From positions 3,016,001-3,080,000 of the forward strand of contig NZ_JAYMGI010000002.1 in the NCBI RefSeq assembly GCF_035825295.1: a stretch of DNA of 64,000 bases. Direction: 5' to 3'. Under the pieces are notes generated by a model, which was not told the DNA's origin, did no database searches, and saw only the letters and a program-made list of their open reading frames with translations. A program made the position numbers and the translations under genes. Below are positions 63,101 through 64,000 of this stretch, one piece after another (position 1 is the first letter of the stretch; the number at the start of each line of letters is the position of its first letter). Origin of the DNA: Actinacidiphila sp. DG2A-62. Lineage in GTDB: Bacteria > Actinomycetota > Actinomycetes > Streptomycetales > Streptomycetaceae.

Positions 63101-64000
63101 GAAGCGCTCGCGCGCGTCGTCGCCCAGGTCGCCGAGCGCCGGGTCCAGGCGCAGCCCGAAGTCGTAGACCCAGGCCCGCGACTGGTCGGCGCGGCGCAGT
63201 TCGTACGGCCGCTCGTCGACCACCTCGACGCCGAGCCGCTGCAGCACCGGCAGCACCGCGGACAGCGAGACCGGCGCGCCGGTGCGGTAGATCTTGAAGC
63301 GGCGCTCCTCGGGGGCGGCGCCGACCGGCTCGTAGAGGCTGAGGGTGAAGTCGTCGGCCCCCAGGCTCTCGATGTGCTGGAGGTCGGCGACCGCGGAGCG
63401 CGGTGAGAAGTCCGCCCGGTAGCCGTCGGGGAACGCCTGGCCGTAGCGGCGGGACAGCTCGGCGGCGCGCTCCTCGCCGCACTCGGAGTTGAGCGCCTCG
63501 ACGAAGCCGTCGGCCCACGAGCGGGTGGCCTCGGCGAGCCGGTTCTCGATCCGCTCCAGGTCGGCGTCGGTGAGCTGGGGCAGCGAGCTGCCGGGGTCGA
63601 CGCGGATCACGAAGTGCAGCCTGGACAGCACCGACTCGGTGTTCCAGGCGGTGAAGTCGGCGCTGTGGCCGCCCAGTTCCTCCTGGAGGATGTGGGTCAG
63701 CCGCAGCCGCACCGCGGTGGTGTAGCGGTCGCGCGGCAGGTAGACCAGCGCCGAGTAGTAGCGGCCGTACTCGTCCTGCCGCAGGAACAGCCGCAGCCGG
63801 CGCCGCTCCTGGAGGTAGAGCACGCTGGTGACGATGGAGCGCAGCTCGTCGGTCGGGGTCTGGAACAGCTCGTCGCGCGGGTACGTCTCCAGGATCTGCA
63901 TCAGGTCCCGGCCGTCGTGGCTGTCCGGGGAGAACCCGGCGCCCTCGATGACCTCCTCGACCTTGCGGCGGATCACCGGCACCCGGCGGATCGACTCGGT
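60140..64000 (-). CDS. NAD-specific glutamate dehydrogenase, large type (5' end outside window)
   Basis: The frame is open from 60140 to the window edge, giving the C-terminal 1,286 residues of a roughly 1,650-residue enzyme first described in Streptomyces clavuligerus. It oxidises glutamate to 2-oxoglutarate with NAD+. Landmarks: [40 protein letters not shown], the catalytic [14 protein letters not shown], the dinucleotide region [20 protein letters not shown], and [11 protein letters not shown]. The long N-terminal ACT-like regulatory region is partly present ([20 protein letters not shown]). The gene is convergent with the kinase, 125 bp apart. No frame disruption is seen in this long gene. 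Confidence 0.95.
   Translation of the reverse strand, partial: [1286 protein letters not shown]

Noticed and set aside
59969..63406. A 1,145-codon plus-strand open frame
   Set aside because: It lies entirely opposite the NAD-glutamate dehydrogenase, whose family motifs fix the coding strand.

Overview
This window comes from a high-G+C filamentous actinomycete, almost certainly Streptomyces or a close relative. The evidence is a run of core genes read on the minus strand: prfB, ftsE, ftsX, a PDZ/S41 peptidase, smpB and ssrA (tmRNA). Around them lie PASTA-less Ser/Thr kinases with FHA and FtsK-like partners, a large NAD-glutamate dehydrogenase, an LAXTG-anchored surface protein, and the transfer region of an actinomycete integrative element.

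Layout. 1-5.8 kb: two secreted accessory genes on the minus strand, an RHS/YD-repeat protein cut by the window edge and a LamG-domain protein. 5.9-7.4 kb: a TetR repressor diverging from a metallo-beta-lactamase-fold hydrolase, with a tandem operator between them. 7.5-20.2 kb: a segment bounded by two identical 65-bp direct repeats, the right copy abutting the 3' end of tmRNA. I read it as a decayed actinomycete integrative and conjugative element (AICE). It holds an IS5-type insertion sequence with a passenger gene, a low-G+C two-gene NLR (NB-ARC/TPR) system with matching amyloid-like motifs, transfer regulators (XRE, GntR, Nudix/Pif-like, HD, RsbW-like) and a TraB/TraSA-type DNA translocase. 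No replication, excisionase or integrase gene remains. 20.2-24.9 kb: core ssrA, smpB, S41 protease, ftsX, ftsE and a small zinc-ribbon membrane protein.

24.9-38.1 kb: a secreted-protein island between ftsE and prfB. It contains a polymorphic RHS toxin (YD repeats, Hint domain, nuclease-like tip) with an adjacent candidate immunity gene, a divergent secreted SGNH-type protein, and a repeat-rich LAETG surface protein. 38.5-49.3 kb: prfB, two membrane Ser/Thr kinases and an FHA/FtsK-like ATPase. 49.5-53.3 kb: a lipoprotein-dependent ABC importer operon whose first permease carries an unusual inserted domain. 53.5-57.5 kb: two polytopic GT-C-like membrane proteins, the first resembling AftB. 57.6-60.0 kb: a third kinase. 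60.1-64.0 kb: the C-terminal three quarters of NAD-glutamate dehydrogenase.

A recurrent feature is disruption of otherwise well-conserved reading frames. I count about nine apparent one-base frame changes, eight of them equal to a missing base and mostly in G/C runs, plus two in-frame TAA codons. The pattern in likely core genes points to sequence-quality indels there. The two TAA codons, in the NLR and between the RHS signal peptide and its mature protein, are substitutions and may be real.
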